Assembly (NCBI RefSeq): GCF_030867095.1
Contig: NC_081824.1
Span: 305,614,956 to 305,678,955 of the forward strand
From: Alligator mississippiensis
Taxonomy: Eukaryota; Chordata; Crocodylia; Alligatoridae
Direction: 5' to 3'
Length of the DNA stretch: 64,000 nt
Under the pieces are notes generated by a model. That model had not been told where the DNA came from, ran no database searches, and saw only the letters and a program-made list of their open reading frames with translations. This document shows, in pieces, positions 11,101 to 24,396 of the stretch. Each line of letters opens with the position of its first letter. Positions within the stretch are counted from its first letter, which is position 1. A program made the translations under genes and the position numbers.

Positions 11101-14100
11101 ATAAATTAAAGCATCAGTAAGGTAACTGGGAAGAAGCACCAATCCAGTTGCTTCTACTTATTAATCATGAATGCGAATGAGAGAGAAATATTGCATGGCA
11201 AAGTATCAAGAAGATAAGCTGAATTTGACTTTAAATATGGTCAACAATAGCAGGGCCAACACAATGGTGGGGAGGGCAGACAGCTTCTTCCATCAGGTTT
11301 CACCCAAGAAACATTCAGGAGGAAACTGTTGTGTGAACTTCAGTGGGAAAGGCCTAGGGCTTGTAGGACTTGAAAAAGATTCAAGTTGGCTAGGAAATGC
11401 TACTTGGGTTTAAACATGTGTTTAAGATCATAAATAAATAGTTAATATTGATCACCAGTACATGGCACCACAGGGATTACTGCTGGGATGATCCATGTTA
11501 CAATTCCATTAGCAATCTGAAAGGAAGAGTAAGTAGCTCTTCAAATAAAACCTTCAGAGGATACTAAAAGTGGTTGAATTAGGAAAGCAAGGGTGTGTTA
11601 CATTATGTGGTCATATTAGTGCTCTATGCCACTTGTCCTCCAGGGAGGGATATTGTCAATAGGATGTGCTGGATTCTTAATTTTAGCTGTTCAGCCTTTG
11701 CAATGTTATCAGTAGAACTAGATAGGATGGTCCCCAGCAACTTTACTTGTGGGATAGCTGTTGCACAAATTTTTAACTAATGCAGACTATTGCCTTTGTC
11801 AGCACAGTATTCTAGCTACAAGATTCATACCTAGATGCTCCCAAGATCTGGACAACATGATCATAGGAGTGGTTTAGACTAGACAAGATATATGTAACTT
11901 AGGGCATTATAAAGATAGGCACTAGCAATGACCATCTAATCTTGATAGGAACCTTCCCAGAGTTCAACAATATTCATTTAGAAAACTTGTGCTTGGGTCC
12001 GATCTCTAATCTTTTGTATAAGACACAGCCTTCATTCATTTAATGAAGCACTAGCATAGGCAAATTTGAAATAGAACTGTACTGAAGTCCTCATATGGCC
12101 AAACTACATCCTTCAGAAAATAGGTGTTTATCATAAGCATATTAAGATTGTAGAACAAATCCCTTTTTTAAAACACCAGAACAGAATACTTCCACACTGA
12201 AATAGAGCCAAGACACTGTTTTAACCCATGTATTAAAAGAGTGTTGAAAGAGTGTTCTAAGAAAGGTTAACAATGTAGGTAGGAAATCAAATGAGATTAA
12301 AAATGGCAAGCTGGTATGGCAGGTCCAAAATGAGAGACATTCAGTATCATGCAGGAAATTTGAAAGTTGCTGAGAGATTAAGAAATAACACATGAAATAT
12401 GTTTACAATCAACATGCCAAGAGAAAAAGCCAGTGCAGTTTGTGCTGCATATACAGCAAAAGGGGTAGATGAAAATAAATGGGTTTAGGTCTGCTAAGAT
12501 TGCAGAACCATACAGGCATAGCGCACACATTTTAGTTAGCAGTCTAGGAAGGGATTTTAGGAATTCCTCCAAAAATCTTCCCTTAAAGTGGATTTGTTCT
12601 AAAAGAGTGGGACTGATTATTTAGTAGCCAAAGATGCTGTTTGCTGCCTCCTCTATAAGGTGCACCTGGAGCCCCCAGTTGGTCAGCCTGATAGGGGTGA
12701 GGCAAGTAAAGAGGGAAAAAAATAAGTAAAAGGGAGCTGGGGGTTTAACTTAGAAAAGCTGGTAACTCTAAAGGAAGTGTGTGTCATAGATTATGCATTA
12801 TACCAAGTTCCAAAGAAACATATCTATGGTTTTATCTGCTTGTATATCTTTCTTTGAGGTTTGTCGTCATAAACATTCTGATCTATGTTTAAAGGTTTGG
12901 ATACTGTTTTTCTCAGACTCATTTTTTGTGATGGAGATGCTGTTTTTGTCATGATTACCAAGCTAACTGCACTACTGTCCCTTCTCAGGCCTCAAAAGGC
13001 GTGAAAGACCTTGAGCCTTGGCATTCTACGCTATGCTCCTCTCTGATCAGGAGGTGGTTATAGCCCTTCAGATTTAAACTGTGACTATTCAAGCAGGTCC
13101 ACCTGGCGTTTAGATCCAGGAAGTTTCCCCTTGGACTTCTGTGACAACTTTTGAAATAAAACATTATTGATTCATTCCTCCAAGGGCACAGCATTTAGAA
13201 CACTATATAAAAATAGTAAATGGCCTAAAGGCATAGGTCTTGCTTCTACATTAGTAAGATTCCCCTCAGCCCAGCAAATCCATCTCTGACAAGGAGAAGC
13301 ATCCTATCCTGCAAAGCAAGGTGACCATCCATTTTTTACTGGCAGCCTTTCAACTAAACTCTCATAGTTCACCCATACCTGCATCCTTCTGTAAAGTCTT
13401 GGGTCTCCCAAGTCTAGGTTTGGGAAAAGTATTTGTTCTAGGCTGGAGTCATACTCTTAGGGTCTCTCCAGGCTGATAGCTCAGTCATTGTTATCTAATT
13501 CCCTTGAAACCCTGTATCTGAGGCTGCCTTCTTTGTGTCAAGGTTTCACCTTTCTTGCTTGGTTTCTTAGCACGCTGATTACAGCATTCAGATAAGCAAC
13601 CCTTCAAAACAAAACAGGAAATTCAGGTCGCACAATATTCTTCATCACCATTTTCTCTCCCCTACATAAGAACAGTAGCTTCCTATTGTTCTTTCCTACA
13701 TGCCAGTTGGTTTCCCATTCTGCATCTCCATTTAGGCCCCTTAACTATCATCTTAAATAAAATCATAAATGTGCATTTTATATCATAATATGAGATGGTG
13801 GGTGACACTTTACTCTGAATTTAGTCGCTGTTCCCTTTTCCAAATCTGATTCTTTCTTTGTCCTTGTGTAATTTTTTCATTTTTCCTCTCCAAATCCACT
13901 TTGAGTGTCTTCTTCCTCCTTCCTCTCTCTTTTCCCCAAGGTCTTCATCATTCCCTCCTCCTTTCTGATGTGTCCTTTCCTCTATTGCCACATTTCACTG
14001 TTTTCTCCCCCCTATGGACATGAGTGACTCCCACTAAAACCAACAGAAAACTTTCTACTGACATCAAAGGGAACTGGATCAGGTCCCAGGTGTTTCATCT

Positions 14101-16085
14101 TTCCACCCTCTTTACCCTATGTCCTCTTTTAACCTGTCACAACTTCTCTATAGTCTATCCAAGTCTTCTTTTATTCTGATTATTTTCCTTACTAAACACC
14201 ATTGGTCCATCTCTTGCTTCCCTTTATCCTGTTTCATGCTCTTTCCCTCTCCTTCCATTGTTTCCTCTACAAGTCCCCTGCCCCTTGCTTCAATCTCCCC
14301 TTGTTTCACCTGTCTCTCTCTGCTATACAATCTGTCTAGCTAATCATCTACAGAGCTATCGTGTCCTAAATCTATACCAACTACTCTGGAAATCTTATGA
14401 TAATTAAGTTAAATAAAAGATTAACATCTCCCTCACTCTGTCCTTCCCAGTACTGGGAAAAATTATGTGCTTTGTTTTCATTGTAGTACCTCTTTGTTTC
14501 ATTCCCTGGTAATTATTGTAGGAATAAGGAACCAAGAACATGAGTTCTCAGAAAGCAATGAGGCTAGTGTTCATTCCTTTGTGCATGAATGAGTCCCCCA
14601 GTTTCTCTCAGTTGAAAGAACCTCATGTAACTTACTTAAAGCCAGTGAAAGAACTACAGATGACTTCTTTAGGAGATGGATCAGACATATGGGAGGAGAG
14701 AGAGTTTGTAAGATGGCATGAGATGGATATGTGAGAGGTCTGTATAGGATAAGAAGACAAAACAGAAGAGGGGAATAGTAAAAGAAGCCCATACTACTGA
14801 AGCAATCACCTTATCTGTGTAACTATTATCCCCCCATGAAATAACAGTAATAATGAGACAGCTACCTAGTGGATGCTGACCCAAGGCATATGATAAATGT
14901 GGATTCACTACTGGAAATCTTGCCTTCTTCCTTCCTATGGCTTCTAAGAAAACAGTTACCTCTCAGCCCCTGGTTCTTCCAAGGACCTGCATTAGGCAGG
15001 AAATTGTAGGGTGCAAACCTTGATGTTCTATCCCTCTCAATATAAGCCCTGGAAAAGATACTCATGTGCAGGCACACACAACATAGCATAAGGGGTAGAG
15101 GGCAACACCTCTTCAAACCTTCCAAAAAGGGAGCAAGAAGGAATGAATGGTAGATTCTCTGGTGTTTTCACAAGGTCAGGAGAGAGAGAGGAAGCAACAG
15201 GAATCAATGATGAGAGGGCTGCTGGTAGAGAACCAAGGACCTCTCCCAGCCCTTTCACAAAGCTGGGAGATGAAAGGAAGCATTCTGCCTTTGGGAATAA
15301 AGGCCTTTTCCAGTCCTCTCCATGGAGCTGGGTGATGACAAAAGTAGGGCATTGGTGAGGGAAGCAGTAGGAATGCAGGTGGGGAAGCACCTAACTGTTC
15401 CCCAGGGCTTGGAGGGAAGAAACTCACTATACATCCTTTTCTGGAAAAGAAAATTTAGTAGCAGCTGCTGCCATGGGCAGATCTAGGATTTTGAAGAAGG
15501 AGCTGTAGGAGGTGTGGTGATCATTACATATAACACAACATTTTTTTTCTCCATTTAAAGAGAAACAAGATTTATTAATATGCTAGGGGCTCAGTGCTAT
15601 ATTATTTGATTTAAGATAAAAGCAAAAACAAATATAACTATTGCAAGGTGTACTAATTTGCTAGCTTATTATATATTAAGTTTAAAAAGCACAACAAACT
15701 AGGCAAAAATAGTACAAAATATTGTTTTTATTAGTCCTGTAATTATAATTAAATGTACATCTTTTACTCGAATTCATAAAGCAAAATTGAGCTTTCTTGA
15801 GCACCGTGACAGTGCATCTAGCACTTCATTGTCAGTCATTTCCACACCTGAGTTAATGTTCACTCAAGTGAAGGTTACCACACTTGAGTTAAGGTTTTAG
15901 CTAGAACTCAAAACAATCTGCAGGCTATGAAATAAAAGAGAGAGGTTATCAGGAATAGCTAACAAAATGCAAAATTGAAGAAGAAAGGATGGTTTAATTA
16001 ATGGAACATCAAGACCATTAAAAGGAGAGAGAAAGCAATTAACACCTGTGGAGTAAAGAGAGATTAGCAGGAATCAGGTACATTA
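11101..16085. other. Long non-coding stretch, no gene seen
   Basis: Nearly 5 kb without a supported gene. A pyrimidine-rich region occupies about 13830-14340. A phrase near 14020-14090 (GAGTGACTCCCACTAAAACC) resembles a widespread amniote repeat. The remainder shows no termini or coding remains that I can name. Confidence 0.5.
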
Positions 16086-16093
16086 TGATAAGC

Positions 16094-16320
16094 CAGGGGT
16101 CAGCAACGTTTTTGGGCAGAGTGCCAAAAACACCCGTAACCTCAACTTGTAAGATTTTCACGTGCCAGGGTGGATGGTGGGGAAGCTACAAGGGCCCAAT
16201 CCTTGTTATGGTAGTGCAGCCCTGGCCCCTTCCCTGCCATCTGCCCCAAGGCAAATGTGCCAACCAAAATGCCTTTGTGTGACACACTCTGGCACCTGTG
16301 CTGGAGGTTGCCTACCCCTG
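16094..16320. mobile_element. hAT non-autonomous element, 227 bp, perfect 8-bp target duplication
   Basis: The element begins CAGGGGTCAGCAACGTTTTTGG and ends GTTGCCTACCCCTG. It is flanked on both sides by TGATAAGC (16086-16093 and 16321-16328). The terminal inverted repeats and perfect 8-bp duplication define a hAT insertion. There is no transposase. Related termini occur at 22140. Confidence 0.88.
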
Positions 16321-16744
16321 TGATAAGCCATGAAGCCAATTGACTCCCTTAGCACAGAACAGAAATGTTGCTACCTCTCTGGGGCCAGTTTGGGTGGAAC
16401 AGGAATCAAAGGTGGGGAGGATATGCAACTGTATCCCTGCATCTCCTCCCTTCCCTGGGATCCATCCCTGGCTATTGTTCTATCAATGTGCAACTGGTGT
16501 AATTGGAATGCTCCCCATCCAAGAGTGGTAGGGTTATTCTAAGCATGTTTCTCTCCTGCATTTATGGCTTTAGACAGAAACAGGGAACAGAAACAATATA
16601 TCCCCCCATCCACTTGGTAAAGAAACAAGTAAATAAATAAAGAAGAGGGTAAGGGTAAAGGGAAGAAAATTCACAAAACAGTGTCAAGTAAGACTTGAAA
16701 AGATGTTGTTAGAAATTTTTTCATTTAATCAACAGTCTAGATTA

Positions 16745-16835
16745 AACTGCGGGTCCCAATCTGTGGTACGTGTGCCAACAGTGGTACGCAGACAACCTGT
16801 CAGGGGTACACATTATCAGATTTATTATAATTACT
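16745..16835. mobile_element. hAT-like fragment
   Basis: The phrase GGTCCCAATCTGTGGTACGT and the following GGTACGCAGAC, GGGGTACAC resemble the left end of a common hAT family of the GTGGTTCCCAA type. No right terminus was found. Confidence 0.4.
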
Positions 16836-16844
16836 TTATGTATG

Positions 16845-17685
16845 GCTACGGACAGACTTTACACATAAACCAGTTTAAGTGATCAGAAACTGGTTTAAAC
16901 CTTTAACAGAACAGATGTTCAGTACACATAAACCAGTTTGAAAATGGCTGAAACCAGTTTGAGATAAACCTGGTTTATCAGAATTTAACTGATTTGGGTC
17001 AAACAGTTTATGCAATTCCTGTCCCAGACCCCTTGCTGGTTTAAGTTAAATTCAGACTCCCCCAGCATCCTAGCATGCTCTCTGGGCAGGCGTGGCTCTC
17101 TGCTCCACAGCAATGTTGGGCCCTCCCCTCTGCTCCCTGACTGCATCTCCGGCACAGACTGCAGGCTGCATGGCACCATCCGCCCCCTCCCCCCCCTCCC
17201 TGCTAAGCAGGAATTTCCCATTTCCCTACCCCCCCTCCCCGTGCTTTGATGAGAGGTGTCTGAGTATTAGCTAGCAAACCACATGCTGACTATGGTCCAT
17301 GCTGTAGCAGATGGGACAAAGGGAGAATCAACAGGTAACTGGTAATGTCCCTCTGTTGTTTTCTTAACAGGGTGATAAACACTGAGTTGGGGTGATAAAC
17401 ACTGTTATCAATTCCATGTTGGGCGGGTCAGAAGGGGTCTCCCCAACCAGAGCATCCTGCCTGGGCCTGGCCACACCTCCCCTCAGTTCAGCATGGTGTA
17501 AGGAAAGGAAGGGCTGCTCTAGCACCCCCTGGCTTTTAGCCTGAGCCACTGCAGGCATGTGCCCACATGTCTGGGATGTCTGTGCAGTTACAAAGTGATT
17601 TAGCCTAGCCAGGCTAGACTAACCTGCAAAGATTGAATCAATTTAGGCTCAGGCTTTTTGAATATCTGTCCCTAGCCTATATGAC
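16845..17685. mobile_element. DNA-transposon-like repeat with GGCTA(C/G)GGACAGA ends
   Basis: The left end GGCTACGGACAGA is mirrored by the right end TCTGTCCCTAGCC near 17668-17680. The left interior has repeated AAACCAGTTT/AAACTGGTTT phrases that form small hairpins. A similar right end, GTCTGTACCTAGCCC, occurs at 24495-24510. I did not find a convincing target duplication, so the superfamily is uncertain. Confidence 0.4.
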
Positions 17686-17769
17686 AAAAAATTTGCTGGT
17701 GATACTTAAAGTTGTATTGTTTTAAACTAGTGGTGTGCAATCTGTCAGTTTGGGAACCCCCAGTTCAGA

Positions 17770-18288
17770 GTAAAGGCAGAACAGGTTAGGGATTTGTTAG
17801 AGGAGCTAGATGCTTTTAAGTCAGCAGGGACATATGTGATGTACTCTAGAAATATTGAAAGAATTGACTGAGGTAATTTCAGAGCCATTGGCTATCCTCT
17901 TAGAGAACTCATGAAGGTTGGGTGAGGTCCTGGATGGCTGAAAAAAGTTAATATAGTCCCCATCTTTAAGGAAGATTAAACAAAGAGGATCTGGGGTTCT
18001 ACAGACCAGTCAACTTGACCTCTATACATAGAAAAATCATGGAGCGGGTCATCAAGGAATCCATTACAAAGCACCGAGAGGGGAACAGGGTGATCAGGAT
18101 CAACACAGATCCACCAAAAGCAAATGCCTACCAACCTGATTTCCTTCTGTGATAAGGTAGCAGACAGGGCAAGAGCAGTGGATGTGATCTACCTCGACTT
18201 TAGCAACACTTTTGACACTATCTCTCATTCTTATTAACAAGCTAAGGAAGTACAGACTAGACTAAGGTGTAAGGTGGATACATGACTA
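17770..18288 (+). mobile_element. Old CR1 LINE, 5' segment of an interrupted copy
   Basis: A degraded plus-strand CR1 reverse-transcriptase region. The phrase at about 18184-18235 translates IYLDFSNTFDTISH, the RT motif A region of CR1 (consensus IYLDFSKAFDTVSH). Several frame breaks show it is an old copy. It stops where the antisense CR1 begins and resumes at 19456. Confidence 0.75.
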
Positions 18289-19455
18289 GTTGGATCATCA
18301 TAGTTTCATAGTTGGTAGGGTCAGAAGGGACCTGAGCAGATCATCAAGTCCAACCCCCTGCTGTGGCAGGAAAGAGTACTGGGGTCAAATGACCCCAGCT
18401 AGGTGTTCATCCAGCTTCCTTTTAAAGACCCCCAGGGTAGGAGCCAGCACCACTTCTCTTGGAAGTTGGTTCCAGATCCTAGCCGCCCTGACAGTGAAGT
18501 AGCACCTCCTGATATCTAGCCTGAATCTACCCTCTGTCAGCTTGTGACCATTATTTCTTGTCACTCCTGGTAGTGCTCGGGGGAACAGGGACTCTCCCAA
18601 TGCCTGCTGGTCCCCCCTGACCAATTTGTAAATGGCCACTAGATCCCCCCTCAGACTTCTCTTGTGGAGGCTGAACAGGTTCAGGTCCCGTAGCCTCTCC
18701 TCGTAGGGCCTGCACTGCTGACCCCTGATCATGCAAGTGACCCTCCTCTGCACCCTCTCCATGCTGTCCACATCCCTCCTGAAGCACGGTGCCCAAAACT
18801 GGATGCAGTACTCCAACTGCGGCCTAACTAGTGTCGCATAGAGGGGGAGGATCACTTCCTTGGACCTGCTTGAGATGCAGCTGTGGATGCATGAAAAGGT
18901 ACAGTTGGCCTTCTTGACCGCATCCCCACACTGTCAGCCCATGTTCATATTGGCCTCAATAATGACTCCAAGATCCTTCTGTGCCTCTGCACTGACGAGA
19001 AGGGAGTTCCCCAGCATGTAGGTCTGCTGCTCGTTCTTCCTCCCCAGGTGCAGTACCCTGTACTTGTCAGTGTTGAAACCCATCCTGTTCTCTTCCGCCC
19101 ACCCCTGTAGCCTGTCCAGATCCGATTCCAGCCTATTCCTTCTTTCTAGCGTGCCCACTTCTCCCCACATCTTAGTGTCATCTGCAAATTTGAACAGGGT
19201 GCATTTTACCCTTTTGTCCAAGTTGCTGATGAAGATGTTGAACAGTGCAGGCCCGAGGACTGAGCCCTGGGGGACCCCACTGCCCACATCCCTCCAGGTT
19301 GAATAAGACCCATCCACCACCACTCTCTGGGTGCGGCCCTCCAGCCAGTTAGTGACCCATCTGACTGTGTATGCATTGACACCACAATCTCCTAATTTTT
19401 AATGAGAATGGGGTGAGAGACCGTGTTGAAGGCCTTCCTCAACAGGTAGTCATCA
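18289..19455 (-). mobile_element. Younger CR1 LINE inserted antisense into an older CR1
   Basis: The minus strand carries RT motif A remains (RKAFNTVSH, with N where D is usual), then SGVPQGSVLGPALFNIFISN, then the FADDTK active-site motif, thumb sequence ending IIEANMNMG, one in-frame TGA near 18935, then the tail RDLNLFSLHKRSLRGDLVAI and the 3' UTR. The 3' end lies at about 18289-18310. The two open stretches (19323-18934 and 18855-18385) are in the same frame, so a single stop separates them. It is 5'-truncated inside RT. The changed D and the stop mean it is inactive. Confidence 0.92.
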
Positions 19456-20437
19456 ATGATAACCAATTTTTAGTTGGGAGAAAGTATCAAGTGCAGTTCC
19501 TCAGGAGTCTGTCCTAGGTCAGATATTGTTCATTATCTTCATTAATGATTTAGATGATGGCATGGAATACATGTTTAACAAGTTCATGGACAATATTAAG
19601 TTAGGTGGAGTTATAGCCATTCCAGAGAATGGGGCTAGGATCCAGAATGACCTAAGTAGACTGGAGAAATGGTCTGCAATCAATTAGATGAGATTCAACA
19701 AGGACATGTGCAAAGTTCTGTACTTGGGAGAGAATAATTGGTGAATGAGTGGCTAGGCTGCCATACAGCAGACAAGAACCTGGAGGTTACAGTAGACCAT
19801 ATAAACCGTCAGTGTGCTTTTGTTACTAAAAATAAGCCAACAGAATACTGGATTGTATTAACAGGAATGTCACTTGCAAACCAAGGGAAATGAATCACCC
19901 ATTCTACTTCAGCACTGGTGAGGCCTCACCTGGAGTACTATGTCCAGTTTTGGGCCCCACACTTCAAGAAGATGTGGGAATTTTGGATACAAGTCCAGTA
20001 AAGAGCCACAAAAAATGATAGGGGCCTGGGAAACAAGAGTTCTGAGGAAAGGCTGAAAGAACTAGAATTATTTAGTCTGGAGAAGAGAAGAGTAAGGCAG
20101 GATTTGATAACAGCCTTCAAATACGTGAAGAGCAATTATAGAAAGTATAGAGATGGGCTTTTCTCTGTGGCTGCAGGGGACAGGCCTAGAAGCAATGGTC
20201 TCAAGATGCAGCAGGTGAAATTTAGGTTAGAGATTAGGAGGATTTTTCTGACTATGAGTGGGGGTCAAGCATTGTAACAGGCTACCTAGAAATTGTGGAA
20301 TCTCCATCCCTGGAAGTTTTCAAGGACAAGTTAGATAGACACTTGGCTGGGGTGGTTTAGTCAGGGATGAGCAAGAGGCGGACTAGATGACCTTGTGAGG
20401 TCTCTTCCAGAATTATCTTCCTGTGATCCTATGATTG
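19456..20437 (+). mobile_element. Old CR1 LINE, 3' segment of the interrupted copy
   Basis: Plus-strand CR1 resumes with a stretch translating SVLGQILFIIFINDLDDG, the region that normally follows motif A. It continues through tail phrases (CACCTGGAGTACTATGTCCA, TTTGGGCCCCACACTT) to a 3' UTR ending CCTGTGATCCTATGATTG. Divergence and frame breaks are much greater than in the inserted copy. Confidence 0.85.
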
Positions 20438-22131
20438 AATTAAATAGTGTTCCTTTAAAAAAAAGTTCTAGCCAGTAAAAACTTCTTTAGCTTGGATTTA
20501 CCTAGTCACTACCATTCTTTTAGCAAGTTAGCATTAAATTATCTGTATTTCCATGATGTAATCAGAATTAGAGTTCCTGTATGTCTTGTTTCTCTTTGTT
20601 TACTATCTCAGGAATTAAACTGGAAAAAATAAGTGGCAACATTCTATTGATGTTGTGCTCACCAGTTTGCCTTTCCTGATCACTCAGACATATCAGCTCA
20701 TTTCATCCTCTACTGATAACTACTCGCTTTATGTAAGGACTTTGCAGATCATGCAGCATGACAGCAACTTCATGGCCTAATCTCAGTTGCTAATAATATA
20801 AATATCAGGAACAGAAACACATTCAGAGACCCCATTACCTCTCCACAGTCCAGACACTGGGGAAGTGGACAAAAAATACCCCAGAGGACTGCTTAGGGAT
20901 GGATAGGTAGTAAGATATTTTGTATTACTATAGTCCCTGCCCTAGTGACCAGTCTCATGAGGATGCATGGAGCCCCACAATACAATAACTTCCATGGTAT
21001 GGCCATACTCCAGAACCATTAGCGAATTCCAGTGGTCTGATCATTTTCAGCTCAGATTGGAGAGGAGCATCAGAAACATTATCTCCTTGTGCTCATAGAG
21101 CTGGGCCTGAAGATTGGCCTTATATCAATAAGTTCAGCAACATTGCAAAAACAGAAAATGCTCTATTACACAGGTGCAAAAAAGATAAATTCTGATTGCT
21201 GTGCAAACCACAGATTTTCCCCCCTACTTTTGTGCGATTAAAATGTCAGCCCATAATTTTAAATTGGCATAGTGGGGCTTTGCATGGAATATGTTATAAT
21301 CTTAAAGAAATATCTGCAGAAAGGAAAAAGCAGTAACTCTCTGAATTTAAATTAAATACTTCCCAAAGAAAACATCCAGTAATGTGTGTGTAAAAACTTG
21401 ACTTCAAAAGCAGCAGTGCACAGTTTAAGTAGAAAGAAATCACATAACTATGCAGCAAGAAGAACACATAGACCAAAAGGCACATATTATTGGTATAAAT
21501 AAAGATCACCATGTGCTACTGAAATACAATTTGAGAATTTAACTTCCTTTACTATGCTAGTTGATAGGATTGGCTCTCAGAATACAGAATCAGTAGTCAA
21601 CAGCCAAATAAAATGTTAAAGGTCACTAAAGTAATCGAGTTGGGTTTTTTTGCCAGTTTAGCAAAAATATATTTATTATTATTATTATTTTGCAAAAGTA
21701 CTCATTGATACTCATTTGCAGCAAGAACTAGTAAGAGCAACAGCAGCTTAGCAGCAACACTTCTTCAAGAACATTTTCCCTTCCGAATACTTAAATGACA
21801 CTCACTATACCAGCAACAGCTGCTTAGGAACAGCATAGTGCTAGGGCACCAGTAAGTTGCACCTAACAGACTTCGAACATACCAAAGGCACAAGTGTGTC
21901 TGAGCCCATGGTACCCATGTATCCTGCTGTCATAGAAATATATGTATCAAGACTCCCACTTCAAAGAATACTGCAAACCAGTTGGACCATAGAAACAGCT
22001 AACGTGAGCCAGTGAGGAACAAGAGCCATCTTTCTTTTAGAGTACCCGCTATAAGGGAATCCACAGCTGGTGACAAGGAGGGTAGCTAAAAAAACAGTGC
22101 TCATGCTGTCTACTCAAGTTGAAGAAAAGTG
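20438..22131. other. Non-coding DNA, no gene seen
   Basis: AT-rich. Holds an (ATT)n microsatellite at 21672-21690. No supported gene or clear repeat boundary. Confidence 0.5.
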
Positions 22132-22139
22132 CCAGAATG

Positions 22140-22420
22140 CAGGGTTCAGCAACCTATGGCCCACATGTCAGGTCCAGTATGCAGAGCCATTGGATCCAGC
22201 TTGTGGACATGGGGCTTTGGTGGCATTCAGCAGCAGGGAGCTTTCTCTGCGAGCACTCTGCCCCTGCTTCCACAGGGAGGAGGGCTGGCTGCAGGCACTT
22301 TCCATGCCACTATGGGGAGAAGCATTAGCTGTGAACAGGTCCTAGTGTCCCACACACCCTCCCACCTCTGACCCGAGGTGGGTCATTCTGGCCTAAAGCT
22401 GGAAAAGTTGCCTACCTTTG
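22140..22420. mobile_element. hAT-like non-autonomous element
   Basis: The left end CAGGGTTCAGCAACCTATGG and right end AAGTTGCCTACCTTTG are inverse variants of the hAT terminus also seen at 16094. The flanks CCAGAATG and CACTAATG agree at only five of eight positions, so the exact edges are less certain. Confidence 0.6.
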
Positions 22421-22428
22421 CACTAATG

Positions 22429-24068
22429 TATAGTATCTGAAGTGAACTAAAAGAACCCCAAAAGAAGTATAGACTATGTGTAAATTCATGGAATCTGTAC
22501 ATTCCCGTCCCCAAGGAACATTTGATCAAGCCAGTGGGAACAGAAGGGTGCTTAGATATCCACCTGTAGCCTAACCACTCTACAATAATGAGAAAGACTT
22601 CAAAATACATCTGCAGGGAAATCTAAAAAGAGTACTGAGGTCATGAACACCGATGAATCAGAAAATTCCTCTGACCTGAGTCAATGTGTAACAACTACGT
22701 TAACTTTACTCTCAAGTGCACACAGCATGCTTTGACACTGTCAAATACGATCACCTATATTTGTTACCTTGAGACTGGATCAAAGGTGATGCTCTGTCTC
22801 CCTTAAAAATAAAAAAGAAGAGGAGGGTAAAGAAAACTGGAGATAAGGGTTTATTTATATAACTAGAAGGTAAGTAAATGTTTGTAAGGGATGAAATGTA
22901 TTGCCTTTTGGGGGTGTGTCTTTTACATTTCCTTTAAATGTATTGCATTTTTTTAAAGAGGAAAGGTCAGGGATATGCCTGAAGCTAGAAACCCTGACTA
23001 AAGGGGAAAGCATTACTTTTGGTCACCTCTGACATCTCAACTAGCATCCAGGTGCCTGCTTACAAATCTCAGTCAACTGTGGACAGACTTTGGCATAAAT
23101 CTAGAGCAATACTCAAACTCACATCTCTGAAGCTGTTGAAAAGTGACATAAGTGCTCTGCCACTGTGCCTCTCTCAAAATGGAACTGAGCCAAGTCCTGC
23201 CCTGATTCGATACTCCCAGACTGAAGAGAAAGAGGTTGTGTGTGATAAATGTTAGCATGGAAGTTAGCCCACAGAGACTAAACTATGGAACACCAAAAGG
23301 TAGCCGCAATGCTTTCCACAGGATGAGTTAGCAGTCCACCAACAGCTGGTTGGTCAAATGGTGCTGGTTTCCCTTCCTTGTTTCCAGTTGTTAAGCAGTT
23401 TTAAAAGAAGTGGGAAGTAAAGTAAATAGTTCTCTAATATCACTTTTCTATAGATGTGTAAACATTCAAATGTAAATGAGGGGTAGTCTCAAAAAACCCA
23501 CTGGATGATATTTTCAAAAGTATCAAAGTAGGGAGCAGCCTAAGTCCCATTTTCAAGGATAACAGGAACAGAGGCTAAATCCACAAAAGAATTTAAATGC
23601 TTAAGGTGCAACTTGAGCAATTATTGTATCCCTAACTCCAAAATGGAGGTCTTCAGAATGCCCATTGAACTGAGCTGCCTGAAATTTATAGATGCCTACA
23701 GTGTCAACATGAAAATTCTCCAGGTTCCTAACATTCCAGTTTTGGACAAGCCCAATGACCTTTCAGTCTTAACAATACCAAGCAGCACTACCCCTATTTG
23801 ATGCATAAGTCTATCAGAATTCAGAAGTTAGATGTTCCTCTCTCTAGGTCACCTGATGGGCTTAATCTTGTGGACATTCTTAGCACCAAAGTCCCATGAA
23901 CTTTCGATGAGACGCTCATTGTTATGACATTGTTATGACATTTAGGGGGCATACAACTTTTTGCTGCACCCAGTCTATGTTCATACTACTTACTTTAATC
24001 TGTCTAAACGTAGACTGGAAGCAGTGTGTACAGTCATTCACTGGTCCCAGGAGATGTGTAAGTAAAGC
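22429..24068. other. Non-coding DNA, no gene seen
   Basis: A stretch near 23500-23800 resembles old interspersed repeat sequence (ATTTTCAAAAGTATC, CACAAAAGAATTTAAATGC) without clear ends. No gene. Confidence 0.45.
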
Positions 24069-24138
24069 ATGTCACTCCTTTGGGACTGCCCAGGCTGTGA
24101 GAATGTCACCTAGTCCCAAAGGAGTGACATTCTCACAG
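24069..24138. repeat. Overlapping perfect inverted repeats
   Basis: ATGTCACTCCTTTGGGACT (24069-24087) is perfectly inverted at 24112-24130. CTGTGAGAATGTCAC (24095-24109) is perfectly inverted at 24124-24138. The two right-hand arms overlap by seven bases, so only one stem can form at full length at a time. Confidence 0.9.
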
Positions 24139-24396
24139 TAAGAAGCAGCCACCAGCCCCTGGCTCCTGACAAGACCAAAGCAGCTCACTGCTGTTGGCTT
24201 CCTCCTCCCCCCCTCCCTTCCTGCTGACAGCCCCAGAGCTGGGGGGTTAGGGGCTGGGGAGAGGGGCTGCCGGCTGCTCTGTTCGCTGTTTATCTGCAGG
24301 CAGGCAGGCTCAATTCCACGCCCCTCTGCCCACCCCCACCCCTTGCTCCAACCCAACAGGCAAACATCTGCTGGTGGGGGGGTGGAGGATGCTTTA

